Translations under genes and position numbers: made by a program
NCBI GenBank assembly: GCA_027623235.1
Contig: JAQBVJ010000066.1
Location: 1 to 39,390 of the forward strand
Direction: 5' to 3'
Source: Planctomycetota bacterium
GTDB taxonomy: Bacteria; Planctomycetota; Planctomycetia; Planctomycetales; Planctomycetaceae
DNA: 39,390 bases
Part shown: piece by piece, positions 15,987-24,718 of the stretch
Position numbering within the stretch: position 1 is the first letter of the stretch
Layout of the letters: each line of letters starts with the position of its first letter
Notes under the pieces: generated by a model
Database searches by the model: none
Told to the model about the DNA's origin: nothing
The model's input: the letters and a program-made list of their open reading frames with translations, nothing else

Positions 15987-17690
15987 TTACGATGAGACCG
16001 CATCGGCCTCGCCAGAACCGTTGTCAAATCTCGCGATGACCGCACAACCGCACGAATCGCTCCACACATTGACCGAAGTTCGGCACATGTCGAGCACTCG
16101 GTCGACCGCGATGATGACGCCCTGCGCTTCGAGTGGCAGGTTCACGGCCTGCAGCACAATGGCCATCATGACCAGTCCTGCGTGAGGAATGCCCGCTGCC
16201 CCGACGCTGGCCAGCAAGGCCGTAATCGCGACCACGATCTGCTCACCGACAGTGATGTTACCGCCAAACGCCTGAGCGATGAAGAGGACTGCGACGGCCT
16301 CGTAAAGTGCCGTTCCGTCCATGTTGATGGTTGCTCCGAGAGGCAGAACGAACGAGCTCACCCGATTGGAGATGCCCGCTTTCTGCTCGACCTGAGTCAT
16401 CGTCAGAGGCAGTGTTCCGTTGGATGAGGCCGTCGAAAAGGCTGTCATCAGAGCTGGCGTCATCGCCTTGAAAAACTCAAGGGGAGACCGCTTTGCGACA
16501 AATTTGACGATCAGCGGCAGCGTGATGGCCGCGTGAATCAGCAGTGCCAGAAACACCGCGAGCATGTACCAGGCGAGCGTCAGAAAAATCTGCAGCCCCT
16601 GCGAGGCCGTCGCGTAAGTCATAAACGCGAAAACACCGATCGGGGCGAGGGCGATGATGGCCATCGTGAGCCGCATCATCACCTGAAACGTCGCCTCGAA
16701 AAAATCGCGCAGCGTGTCGGCCGTCCGGCCTCCGACTTTGATAATAAACACACCGAAAAGAATGCTGAACGTGATGATTGAAAGGAAGTCGCCGCTGGCC
16801 AGTGAGCTGATCGGATTCGTCGGGATCATGTTCTCCAGCAGGCCCAGCAGCACACCCGACAATGATTGATCTTCGCCTGCGAGGACCTGCTCGGTTCCGC
16901 CTGGCAGCTCAGCTCCAATACCGGGCCGAATGATGTTGACGATGATCAGCCCGGTCGTGATCGCCAGGACGCTCGTTGCGAAGTAGTACAGTAGAGTCCG
17001 TCCAAACATCGCTCCGAACCGCTCGGTCCCGCCGAGGCCGGCGACTCCCGTGATGAGCGACGTCACGATCAGTGGCACGGTAATCATCTTGAGAAGTCGC
17101 AGAAAAAGATCGCCGATGTATTTGGCGAAGGCTGTCATTTTCCGCCGCCAGCCGCCGCCGTGTTCCGCGTGGAATTTCTGCCAGCTCTCAGGCAGTTCTC
17201 TGGCGGACTTGACTTTCAACGTCGTTGAGACTGGTGCCCCGGGGGTTTGGCTCTCCGGATCGGCCTGATGTCGGCGGAGGTAGTCGATTGTGATTGAACC
17301 GCCCGCCTCAATGATCCGCACAGATCGGTCAGAGACCTCAATGGAAGCAGGCACCGGCTTGCCAGGAGACGCCTCGATATGAGTCGCGGCGAGTTCCGGG
17401 AATTTCGCGACAAGAGCCTCCTGAGAATCGAATCGTCGCCGCACAGTTTCAAAACCGTTTGCGTCAACAACCTGAACCAGCCAGGAGTCTTTAATCAGAG
17501 TTCCGTCGTCATTCTCCTTCGACGTGAAGCTGGCGGTGAGCGACACGTCAACGAAATCATCTTTGACGGTGACGGAGCCGGGGTTGATGAAAACGCCGAG
17601 AACCGTGCCGACGACCAGAGCGATCGCGATCTGCACGTACAACGGCATGCCAGGTTTCTTGTCCGCGGGAGTTTCGTTGGCGTCGCTCAT
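15987..17690 (-). CDS. Dicarboxylate/amino acid:cation symporter (DAACS/SDF family)
   Basis: A 567-residue sodium- or proton-coupled transporter of the GltP/DctA family, in the cytoplasmic membrane. Recognisable are the hairpin and helix 7-8 motifs MTAFSTASSNGTLPLTM and LPLGATINMDGTALYEAVA, and the C-terminal RTSVNVWSDSCGCAVIAR. The likely substrates are C4-dicarboxylates, glutamate or aspartate. The protein is about 130 residues longer than usual, because a hydrophilic domain (about residues 40-180) is inserted between the first and second membrane helices, where it would face the periplasm. ATG 17690 has AGGAG 6 bp upstream. The gene precedes the Cys/Gly-rich protein on the same strand. The exact substrate cannot be read from sequence. 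Confidence 0.9.
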   Translation of the reverse strand: MSDANETPADKKPGMPLYVQIAIALVVGTVLGVFINPGSVTVKDDFVDVSLTASFTSKENDDGTLIKDSWLVQVVDANGFETVRRRFDSQEALVAKFPELAATHIEASPGKPVPASIEVSDRSVRIIEAGGSITIDYLRRHQADPESQTPGAPVSTTLKVKSARELPESWQKFHAEHGGGWRRKMTAFAKYIGDLFLRLLKMITVPLIVTSLITGVAGLGGTERFGAMFGRTLLYYFATSVLAITTGLIIVNIIRPGIGAELPGGTEQVLAGEDQSLSGVLLGLLENMIPTNPISSLASGDFLSIITFSILFGVFIIKVGGRTADTLRDFFEATFQVMMRLTMAIIALAPIGVFAFMTYATASQGLQIFLTLAWYMLAVFLALLIHAAITLPLIVKFVAKRSPLEFFKAMTPALMTAFSTASSNGTLPLTMTQVEQKAGISNRVSSFVLPLGATINMDGTALYEAVAVLFIAQAFGGNITVGEQIVVAITALLASVGAAGIPHAGLVMMAIVLQAVNLPLEAQGVIIAVDRVLDMCRTSVNVWSDSCGCAVIARFDNGSGEADAVSS

Positions 17691-17711
17691 CCTGAGCTCC
17701 TGAGAAGAAAT

Positions 17712-17784
17712 GGGAGGGCGAGGCTCCTTCCGAGCCGCACGCGCTGTCGTCGCGCGGGTGGCTCAGCGGTGGCATTGCCCTCCC
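17712..17784. repeat. Intergenic palindromic repeat, family B
   Basis: GGGAGGGC (17712-17719) pairs with GCCCTCCC (17777-17784), and the inner parts continue with partial pairing. The left arm GGGAGGGCGAGGC is found reversed at 29412-29424. It lies between the ends of two same-strand genes and may form a hairpin in RNA. Confidence 0.7.
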
Positions 17785-17805
17785 GTTGCGTGCGACCCGT
17801 TTCGG

Positions 17806-19284
17806 TTAGTCGAGGCTCATCGTGACTGTCTTCAGTTCGGTGTAATTGTTGAGGCCGGCCTCGCCGAGTTCTCGACCCATGCCGCTCATCTTGAAGCCGC
17901 CGAACGGGGCGGCGGCGTCGAACACGTCGTAGCAGTTCACCCAGACCGTGCCGGCCCGGACGCTTTTCGCGTACAGGTGAGCCTTCGCGACGTCGCGCGT
18001 CCAGACGGCTGCGGCGAGTCCATAAAAGGTGTTATTGGACCGCCGGATGATTTCGTCGGTGTCTTTGAACGAGAGGATGCTCATGACCGGGCCGAAGATT
18101 TCGTCAGTGGCGATCGGCATGTCGTCCGTCACGTTGTTGAAGACAGTCGGCTCAACGAAAAAGCCCTTGTTGCCGAAGCGGGTTCCGCCGGTCAGGCAGT
18201 CGGCTCCGGCGGCTTTGCCCTTTTCGACATAGGCGAGAATCTTGTCGAACTGGGCCTGGTCGATCTGTGGTCCCTGTGACGTGCCGGTGTCAAACGGGTT
18301 GCCGAGTGTCCGTTCGTGCGCTCGTGACACGAGCTTTTCGACGAACTCGTCTTTGATCGATTCCTGAACGAAGACGCGGCTGCCGGCGCAGCAGCACTGG
18401 CCTTGATTGAAGAACAGTCCGAATTCCGCTCCGGCCACGGCGGCGTCGATGTCCGCGTCGGCAAAGATGACGTTGGGACTTTTTCCACCGAGCTCAAACG
18501 TCAGCCGCTTCAACGTCATCGCGGCGTCTTTCATGATGATCTGAGCGGTCAGGTGCTCGCCGGTGAACGCGATCTTGTCGACGCCCGGGTGCTTGACGAG
18601 AGATGCTCCCGCGGTCGGGCCATAACCCGGCACGATATTGATGACGCCTTCCGGGATGCCGGCTTCGAGAGCCAGTTCGCCCATGCGGAGGCAGGACAGC
18701 GGAGTCTGTTCGGCGGGTTTCATGACGACGGTGCAGCCGGTCGCGAGGGCCGGGCCCCACTTCCAGGCGGCCATCAGCGCGGGAAAGTTCCAGGGAATGA
18801 TCTGGCCGCAAACGCCGATCGGCTCACGACGTGTGTAGCAGAAATAGTTGCCGCGAATCGGGATCGTGTCGCCGTGAATCTTGTCCGCCCAGCCGGCGTA
18901 ATAACGGAGGCAGTCAATCACGAGCGGAATGTCGGCGGCCATCGAGTCGTTGATCGGCTTACCGTTGTCGAGCGTCTCGAGGGCGGCCAGTTCGGCCGCG
19001 TTGCTCTCAACAAGATCGGCGAGCCGCATGATGAGTCGCCCGCGATCGCGAGCGTCCATCGTCGACCAGGGGCCCGAATCAAACGTCTTCCGAGCCGCCG
19101 CCACCGCGAGGTCGACATCCTCTTTGTCGCCCTCGGCGATGCTCGCGATGACTTCTTCCGTCGCAGGATTGACGGTGTCGAATGTTTTTCCGCTGACCGA
19201 GTCACGCCACTCGCCACCGATAAGAATCTTTGTCTGGCGCACTTTCGGAACGGGAACGACAGCGGTTTCAGTGACGGTAGCCAT
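17806..19284 (-). CDS. NAD(P)-dependent aldehyde dehydrogenase
   Basis: A 492-residue cytoplasmic enzyme that oxidises aldehydes to carboxylic acids. It shows the cofactor segment IPWNFPALMAAWKWGPAL, the active-site Glu in FELGGKSPNVIFADAD (near residue 265-280) and the nucleophile Cys in FNQGQCCCAGSRVF (near 300). The C-terminal part (AAPFGGFKMSGMGRELGEAG) is typical of the ALDH1/2-like class with broad aldehyde range. ATG 19284 is chosen because GAGGAG lies 6 bp upstream; the 33 further upstream codons look non-coding. Length matches the family. It stands alone, with the kinase remnant upstream and the symporter downstream, so the physiological aldehyde is not indicated by context. Confidence 0.93.
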   Translation of the reverse strand: MATVTETAVVPVPKVRQTKILIGGEWRDSVSGKTFDTVNPATEEVIASIAEGDKEDVDLAVAAARKTFDSGPWSTMDARDRGRLIMRLADLVESNAAELAALETLDNGKPINDSMAADIPLVIDCLRYYAGWADKIHGDTIPIRGNYFCYTRREPIGVCGQIIPWNFPALMAAWKWGPALATGCTVVMKPAEQTPLSCLRMGELALEAGIPEGVINIVPGYGPTAGASLVKHPGVDKIAFTGEHLTAQIIMKDAAMTLKRLTFELGGKSPNVIFADADIDAAVAGAEFGLFFNQGQCCCAGSRVFVQESIKDEFVEKLVSRAHERTLGNPFDTGTSQGPQIDQAQFDKILAYVEKGKAAGADCLTGGTRFGNKGFFVEPTVFNNVTDDMPIATDEIFGPVMSILSFKDTDEIIRRSNNTFYGLAAAVWTRDVAKAHLYAKSVRAGTVWVNCYDVFDAAAPFGGFKMSGMGRELGEAGLNNYTELKTVTMSLD

Positions 19285-19321
19285 GGCAGTCTCCTCGGTG
19301 AATTGGCAGTCCTGAGAGTAG

Positions 19322-19375
19322 GGCCGGTTCCGACCGGCCGTAAACGTGGCTCGGCTGGCAGGAACCAGCCCAGCG
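19322..19375. repeat. Two adjacent intergenic hairpins
   Basis: GGCCGGTTCCGACCGGCC (19322-19339) is self-complementary, and a few bases later GCTGGCAGGAACCAGC forms a second short hairpin. They lie between the end of the kinase remnant and the aldehyde dehydrogenase start. They may be parts of a dispersed intergenic repeat or transcript-end structures. Confidence 0.6.
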
Positions 19376-19458
19376 TGCGACATGCTCTTGTGCTTTGTCA
19401 GGGCTGAAAATACGGGTCGCAGTTTCCGTGGCGTCAGCTTCCAGCTTGCGATGTTCGG

Positions 19459-21455
19459 TCACAGAACGTCGGCAAGCAGGATGCTTACCCCACTTCTCAA
19501 CCCTGACAGAGCACCAGGTCGCTCACAACGAATTCTACTCAGACGCCGCCTGGGAAGCGACTTTCGCCTCGCCTCGCCTCGCAGTCGCAGCAGTTTCGGG
19601 TTTCCCGGTGCGGTTTCGTCGGCAAGCTTCAAAGCGGCTTCAAGCAACGCGTCGGCCTCGTTCGGATTGCCGTTTTTTCTTTCGAGCATCGAGCGGATAA
19701 GCTGATCCGCTGGCGATGGTTTGCGGCGAGCGTTCTCGGCGCGAGTGAGTGCGGCTGCGGCCTCTTTCAAATTTCCCGCTGCCAGGTGTGCCGCCGCAAG
19801 CGTGTTGAGGTAGTCCGGATTCGCCGGAGCGGACTTCGTCGCCAGCCCGGCCAGTCGGACTGCCTCAACGGGGTCTCGAATCTGGCTCACCAGGGAGTGC
19901 GTCAGCAGCCAGGCTTGATTGTGGAGGTGCTGTGGGGATGTCAGCTTTGCCCGTAGATTGATCGCCGGTTTGGCACTGACGATGGCCTCGTCTTTCCGGC
20001 CGAGTTGAATCTGCACGTCGGCAAGGTGCGAGTGGATCCAGGCGGCATCGTCGAGGTATTGCGGAACTCCGGAATTCAGCAGTGGTGCGATCTGCTCCAC
20101 GGCGATCTGGAATTGCGCGACGGCTGACTCAAGTTGCTCTGTCGAGTCCGCATTGGGAACGGTTTCACCGGATCCGGCGATCGCCTCGTGAGCCTGGTGA
20201 AACTGCTCCTGCGCGATGGTGTGAGCCTGCTGCTCGGAACGCCACGAGCGGTACAGCAGAAAACTCGATACGGAGACGACGACGAAAACGGCTGCGGCCA
20301 GTCCAGCGGCAACTTGTTTGACCCGTTGCAGTCGGGCGAGCCGCGTGTCGTACTCTTCCCGTGCCGAGCGGATTTCCGAGAGCAGCGCGGCGTGCTCGGG
20401 ATCCGTTCCGTCAAGTTGCTGGCTGGCGAGGTCGAAGTCTTCCCGCGCGAAAGCCGATCGCGCATAAGTCAGTTGTGTTTCTCGAAGCTGATCGCGCGCT
20501 GTCTGGTTGCCGTCCCACAGCGTGACAGTCTCTTCAAAACTGACGAGCGCTCGTTCGAAAGGCCGATAGTCGCTCGCACCGGCAGACATCGCCCTTTGAG
20601 CTGCGGCGAGTTTTTCGATCGCTCGTTCGGTCATCGCACGGCTCTCTTTGTGCGAACGATACTCGCTCAACGCCGCCTGGAATTCCTGTGCTGAGGAATG
20701 GCGATCCTCGGGACGGGTCGACATCGCCTTGCGGGCGATCGCGACCAGCTCGTCGTCACGCTCGACTTCGATGATCTTGTTTCGAGCGGCGGCGCGGAGG
20801 CACGCGCGGGCACTCTTGGCGGTGTGAGGTGCCTTGCCGGTCGCCAGGCGGAAGAGCTGTGCTCCCAGCAAATAAATATCGCTGGCCGTTGTGACCTTGC
20901 CGTGCTGTCGGGCCATCTCCGGAGCCATGCAGGCCGGCGTTCCGCACGGGCCGAAGCTTAACGCGAGGCCTTTCTTATCGAAGTCTCCGACTGGCAGCGC
21001 GAGTCCCCAGTCCATGACGAGGGCCTCGCCGAACTCGCCGATCATCACATTGTCCGGCTTCAGGTCGCGATGAAGAATCCCGCGCGAATGCGAAAACGCG
21101 ATCGCGTCGGCGACTTTGTGCAGCACGTCGAGGTTGTCTTCAGGCTGGTTTCCGAGGACGCCGTGTCCAGGTCGATTCCCGCTGCTCCGAAATGAGATTC
21201 GACCTGGCGGTCAAATTCCGTTTGCTGGATGGTCTCGTCAGGAAGCGTCTGACCCTGGTTGGTTTCAGCGAGTTCCGTCGCCGGAGCTGTGCGCACTTCC
21301 GTTGGCGGCGGTTCCGTCAACTCGTCCAGGGGAATCGTCTGTTCCGGATCCAGATCAGCGTTCGGCTCAGTGGCTTCGGGGTCGTCTGCTTCGGGGTCGG
21401 CTGCCTCAAAGTCGTCGGATTCGGGTTGGAGGTCCGTCTGAGTTTCGTCCGGCAT
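19459..21455 (-). pseudogene. Ser/Thr kinase with TPR region, N-lobe missing and frame broken
   Basis: Two reading frames look like one damaged gene. The first starts at ATG 21455 (GGAG upstream) and encodes about 110 acidic, low-complexity residues ending FDRQVESHFGAAGIDLDT before running out of frame. The second is open from before 21126 and begins in EDNLDVLHKVADAIAFSHSR, then HRDLKPDN, MDWGLAL in place of DFG, and CMAPEMA, so the C-lobe is intact. It continues with a membrane helix (VAAGLAAAVFVVVSVSSFLL) and TPR-like helices to 19459. The glycine loop, the VAIK lysine and the rest of the N-lobe (about 150 residues) are absent from all frames between the two parts. Family knowledge places them exactly there. 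A deletion that also shifted frame is the simplest explanation. A truncated membrane protein may still be made. Confidence 0.72.
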
Positions 21456-21522
21456 GAGTGTCGCTCCAGTCGGGCGTTTCGGTGTGGCCAGTCTCGGCGG
21501 ATTCCCGGCGTGGTTCAACAGT

Positions 21523-21567
21523 GTTGTGCAGGGGCCGGTTGCGCAGGGGCCGGTTGCGCAGGGGCCG
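21523..21567. repeat. Three tandem 15-bp repeats
   Basis: The unit GTTGCGCAGGGGCCG occurs three times head to tail (21523-21537 with one change, 21538-21552 and 21553-21567). It sits in the short gap between the DnaA-like gene and the kinase remnant. Confidence 0.9.
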
Positions 21568-21583
21568 TGGCTGGTTGCGGTGA

Positions 21584-22609
21584 TCAGCGGCCGCGGAGCG
21601 ATCGGCGAATCTGGTCGACTTCACGGCGCAGCGCGGCGTCTTCATCGAGCAGCCCGGCAATCCGGCCGCAGGCGTGCAGCACGGTGCTGTGGCTTCGATT
21701 GGAAAAGTACGCACCGATTTTTGCGAGATGCTCGCCCGTTAACTCTCGGCACAGAAACATCGCACATTGCCGGGGCAGGGTGATCGACTGGTCGCGGGCC
21801 GTTGATTTCATTTCGGAAAGGCGGACGCCGAACTGGCGTGCCGTGACTTTGGCGATGTCGTTCAGACTGAGTTCCGTCTCACCCGGTTCCTGTCGCAGGA
21901 ATGCCCGGGCGAGCGGCAAGGCGGCGAGCTCGCGACGGGCTCGCGCGAGCTCTTCGAAACGGAGAAGTGTCCCCAGCAGTTCGCGTGGCGAGACGGGCAT
22001 CTCCCTCGCAAACAACTTCAGCACGTCGTGCGGCAACGCGATCTGAAGATGGCTGCAGAAATGTTCGAGCAGCTTCAGTCGTGACGCCGGGCCGGGCATT
22101 TGAATCGGGATGAGAGTCCCTCCCCGGAGGCGGCTCTTCAGTCGCGGCAGGATTCCCTTGAGTTCGCCTGGGGGGGCGATGCTCGTAAAAAGACCGGTCG
22201 TTCCCCGGCGAAGCATTTCGTCGATTCGCCAGGCGAAGGCTCGCTGGACGGACTCGTGCCGAAGATGCTGCAAATCCTCGACGATGAGCACGCGGCCGGC
22301 CGTTGGTGATTCCGGCCAGAACTCTTCATGCCGGTGATCCGGGCCAAGCTTCTCGAGCAGCTCGACCGAGTCGTACCGCATGACCGTATCTGGAGTCGTC
22401 TGCGTGAGCTGCTTTGAAACCAGCTCGCAAACGTGCGACTTGCCGGTGCCGGACGGGCCGTAAAGCAGAATCAGCCGCCCTCGATCGGCCATCGACTCGT
22501 CGCCGCCGAGGAGTAGCTGGGCTGCGGTCCAGGCAAGCCGGTTCTCATCCACCACGAGAAACGGGCAGGAACTGGCCGCGGACGCACGCGGTTTCCGCGA
22601 TCGCTTCAT
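21584..22609 (-). CDS. Short DnaA-like AAA+ ATPase with DnaA-box-binding domain
   Basis: A 341-residue protein with DnaA domains III and IV but no room for domains I-II. It shows Walker A GPSGTGKSH near residue 51, Walker B VLIVEDLQHL, an Arg-finger segment RLKSRLRGG and sensor II RELLGTLLRF. The C-terminal DNA-binding domain includes IAKVTARQFGVRLSEM and the signature RSHSTVLHACGRI, where E. coli DnaA has RDHTTVLHA. It could be the replication initiator in a reduced form or, more likely, a paralogue acting as a regulator. I see no cluster of DnaA boxes and no dnaN or gyrB nearby, which argues against an origin here. ATG 22609 is the first start; the ribosome site is weak. The kinase remnant lies downstream. 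Confidence 0.82.
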   Translation of the reverse strand: MKRSRKPRASAASSCPFLVVDENRLAWTAAQLLLGGDESMADRGRLILLYGPSGTGKSHVCELVSKQLTQTTPDTVMRYDSVELLEKLGPDHRHEEFWPESPTAGRVLIVEDLQHLRHESVQRAFAWRIDEMLRRGTTGLFTSIAPPGELKGILPRLKSRLRGGTLIPIQMPGPASRLKLLEHFCSHLQIALPHDVLKLFAREMPVSPRELLGTLLRFEELARARRELAALPLARAFLRQEPGETELSLNDIAKVTARQFGVRLSEMKSTARDQSITLPRQCAMFLCRELTGEHLAKIGAYFSNRSHSTVLHACGRIAGLLDEDAALRREVDQIRRSLRGR

Positions 22610-22678
22610 GAGTCAGTCGAGTCAAAGTGTGTTGAGCGGTCATCGCGTCGATTCGGAAACCGAGAGCGGCCAGGCAGC

Positions 22679-23293
22679 TTACACGCCGGCCCCGAATTCG
22701 TCCTCGCTGACTGAATCGGCTTTCGCCTGATCCGGATCGAGGTGGTGAGGTCGGGCGACGTCGCCGGTTGCGGCCGGTTTTTCCCGCTCCGGCGGGTCGA
22801 TTCGGATTTTCTTGCCGCAGGAGAGTGGCGGTGATTCCGGCGTCACGGCCGGTTCATCCTTCAGCTTCGCGATCCGGTCTTCGCCGTAGTCGTCGTAGCG
22901 GCAGAAATATCCTGTCTGCTGGGCGAGGACTTTTTCATTTTCAAACGACTCCAGCACCCGGCACTGAATCGCGTCCCGGCACGACGAATTGATCGGGTGA
23001 GCGATATCCGCATAAAGCTTCGCTCGGCCATCAATGTCCTTGACCGCGCGGTCTTCGTCGAGCTCTGCTGAGCAGTCGTTGCAGAAGCGGGCTCGCAGAT
23101 GGTTCTTCGTGCCGCAGCGCGGGCAGCGGTCGGTGAGCTTGCGGCTCGGCATCGCGACAAAAGGCCCCTTGGACCCCTGAATAATTTTCAGGTCACGGAT
23201 GACAAAGCTGCCGTCAAAGGTGATCGAACAGAATCCCTGAAGCCGATCGTTCGGATCGTCCATCAACTTAATTCTGACTTCGGTGATCTCCAC
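22679..23293 (-). CDS. spoVG: SpoVG family protein with an inserted zinc ribbon
   Basis: A 204-residue member of the SpoVG family of small nucleic-acid-binding regulators. The core is split. Residues 1-57 match the first half (MEITEVRIKLMDDP ... IIQGSKGPFVAMPSRK), and the second half resumes at YADIAHPINSSCRDAIQ. Between them about 40 residues contain CPRCG and CNDC pairs, forming a zinc ribbon that ordinary SpoVG (about 90 residues) lacks. A polar C-terminal extension follows. The start is GTG 23293, supported by AGGAGG seven bases upstream. It follows ispE by 27 bp on the same strand, recalling the ispE-purR-yabJ-spoVG order of Bacillus. Family members bind DNA or RNA; the target here is unknown. 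Confidence 0.88.
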   Translation of the reverse strand: MEITEVRIKLMDDPNDRLQGFCSITFDGSFVIRDLKIIQGSKGPFVAMPSRKLTDRCPRCGTKNHLRARFCNDCSAELDEDRAVKDIDGRAKLYADIAHPINSSCRDAIQCRVLESFENEKVLAQQTGYFCRYDDYGEDRIAKLKDEPAVTPESPPLSCGKKIRIDPPEREKPAATGDVARPHHLDPDQAKADSVSEDEFGAGV

Positions 23294-23320
23294 AGGTGTC
23301 CCTCCTGAAACTCGACCGCG

Positions 23321-24373
23321 TCATGGCGGATTTGCCACGACAAAAACCTGGTCAGAGTGCTTCATGCTGGCTCTCAACCGGGCTGCGGCCTTCCTGGCTT
23401 CGCAACGATGTCGACAGACGCCAAAGTAGGCAGTTCCACTGCCACTCATTAAGTGTCCGATGGTGTTGTGGCTGGCAAAGTTCGCTTTCAGACGCCCGAC
23501 GTCCGGATTGAGTTCCTCAGCGGGAGCCTGAAGCGAATTCAACAACCGTTGGCCCGCGGTTCGAAGATCACCGCGTCGGAGCGAGTCGACGAGCGAGCCC
23601 ACTCCGGGTGAACGGTCCTGCAACCGGCAGTGACGAAAAACGTCAGCTGTCGAGAGGCCGCTGGGGGGCTTCGCAATCACAAAGTGCAAACGGTTGGGAA
23701 GAGCAAGCGGTTCGATGATCTCGCCGCGTCCTCTGCAAATGGCAGCTGATTGAGGATTGAGAAAGAAACTGACGTCACTTCCGATCTCGGATGCAAAACT
23801 CTGCAGCTCATCGCGACTCAAGCCGAGTTGCCAGATTCGGTTAAGAGCGAAAAGAACTGCCGCGGCATCACTGGAACCTCCAGCCAGTCCGGCCGCCGCA
23901 GGAATCCGCTTATAAAGGTCGATGTGAATGCCACGCCGGCATCCCGTTTTCGACCGCAGCAGTTCTGCAGCACGCACTGCCAGATTGTCCCGCCCGTCGG
24001 GCACCTCCGTAATTCCTGTTGCGCCCTCAGTGGCGTTCTGTCGCAGGGCAGAACCCGCATTGCGATGACAAGAGCCCGAATAGCCCGCGTCAAAACAACG
24101 CAGTGAAACTTCTTCAGATGTCTCCTCAGTGTGAGTTGAGTTTTTGTGAGGTCGTTTTTCAGTGAAGACGAGGGTGTCATACAGGCTGACAGTCATCATG
24201 AGCGTTTCCAGCTCGTGAAAACCGTCGTCCCGCTGACCAAGGATCTCAAGGAACAGATTGAGTTTCGCGGGGGTGTGAACCAGAAGCGGCTGATTCGGAA
24301 GCGAACAGACCTGCCGTCGCTGACCAGCCTGAGGCGAGCCAATCAGAAACTGGCCACTGCCTCGGAGCCTCAT
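23321..24373 (-). CDS. ispE: 4-diphosphocytidyl-2-C-methyl-D-erythritol kinase
   Basis: A GHMP kinase that phosphorylates CDP-methylerythritol with ATP in the non-mevalonate isoprenoid pathway, in the cytoplasm. Family motifs are HTPAKLNLFLEILGQRDDGF at the start of the fold, the ATP loop PAAAGLAGGSSDAAA near residue 170, and MSGSGTAYFG near the C-terminus. The 350-residue reading frame is longer than the usual 280-300. About 30 residues precede the conserved HTPAKLN, so a start later than ATG 24373 is possible. An insert of about 50 polar residues (about 70-120) lies after LVFTEK. The gene heads a probable two-gene operon with spoVG and diverges from the PSCyt gene. Confidence 0.93.
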   Translation of the reverse strand: MRLRGSGQFLIGSPQAGQRRQVCSLPNQPLLVHTPAKLNLFLEILGQRDDGFHELETLMMTVSLYDTLVFTEKRPHKNSTHTEETSEEVSLRCFDAGYSGSCHRNAGSALRQNATEGATGITEVPDGRDNLAVRAAELLRSKTGCRRGIHIDLYKRIPAAAGLAGGSSDAAAVLFALNRIWQLGLSRDELQSFASEIGSDVSFFLNPQSAAICRGRGEIIEPLALPNRLHFVIAKPPSGLSTADVFRHCRLQDRSPGVGSLVDSLRRGDLRTAGQRLLNSLQAPAEELNPDVGRLKANFASHNTIGHLMSGSGTAYFGVCRHRCEARKAAARLRASMKHSDQVFVVANPP

Positions 24374-24718
24374 GAGGTTTCACATCCTGCGAAGCGTCTC
24401 AACGTGGACTCGACAGAGGAAAGAGGGAACGCCGCGTTCGCAGAAATCATTCCAGAAAACCGGGACTCTTTCCCATCTTTCGGAATACAACGTACGCAAC
24501 GCGGCGATGCTATTTCACCCCGAAAAGTCGGTCAATACGGCTTTCGGGTAAACTGCCAACATTTGCCTTGACAGTTTGGAGGGGTTTCATTCGGAGGCCT
24601 TGCCTCCGGCTACGGGTTAAACGTGGTGTTGGTGGAAGACGACCGCACCGCAACCTTAAGATCGCGACTTCTGCACCGGCCTCGTGCCGCGCCCCTTTAC
24701 TTCTCAACGGAGCAGGTC
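24374..24718. other. Divergent intergenic region with a short hairpin
   Basis: This 345-bp space separates ispE (minus) from the PSCyt gene (plus) and should hold both promoters. The only clear structure is the hairpin CGGAGGCCTTGCCTCCGG at about 24594-24611. I see no gene. Confidence 0.6.

Noticed and set aside
21584..22609. Replication origin region
   Set aside because: A DnaA-like gene is present, but I find no cluster of TTATNCACA boxes, no AT-rich unwinding stretch and no dnaN or gyrB nearby.
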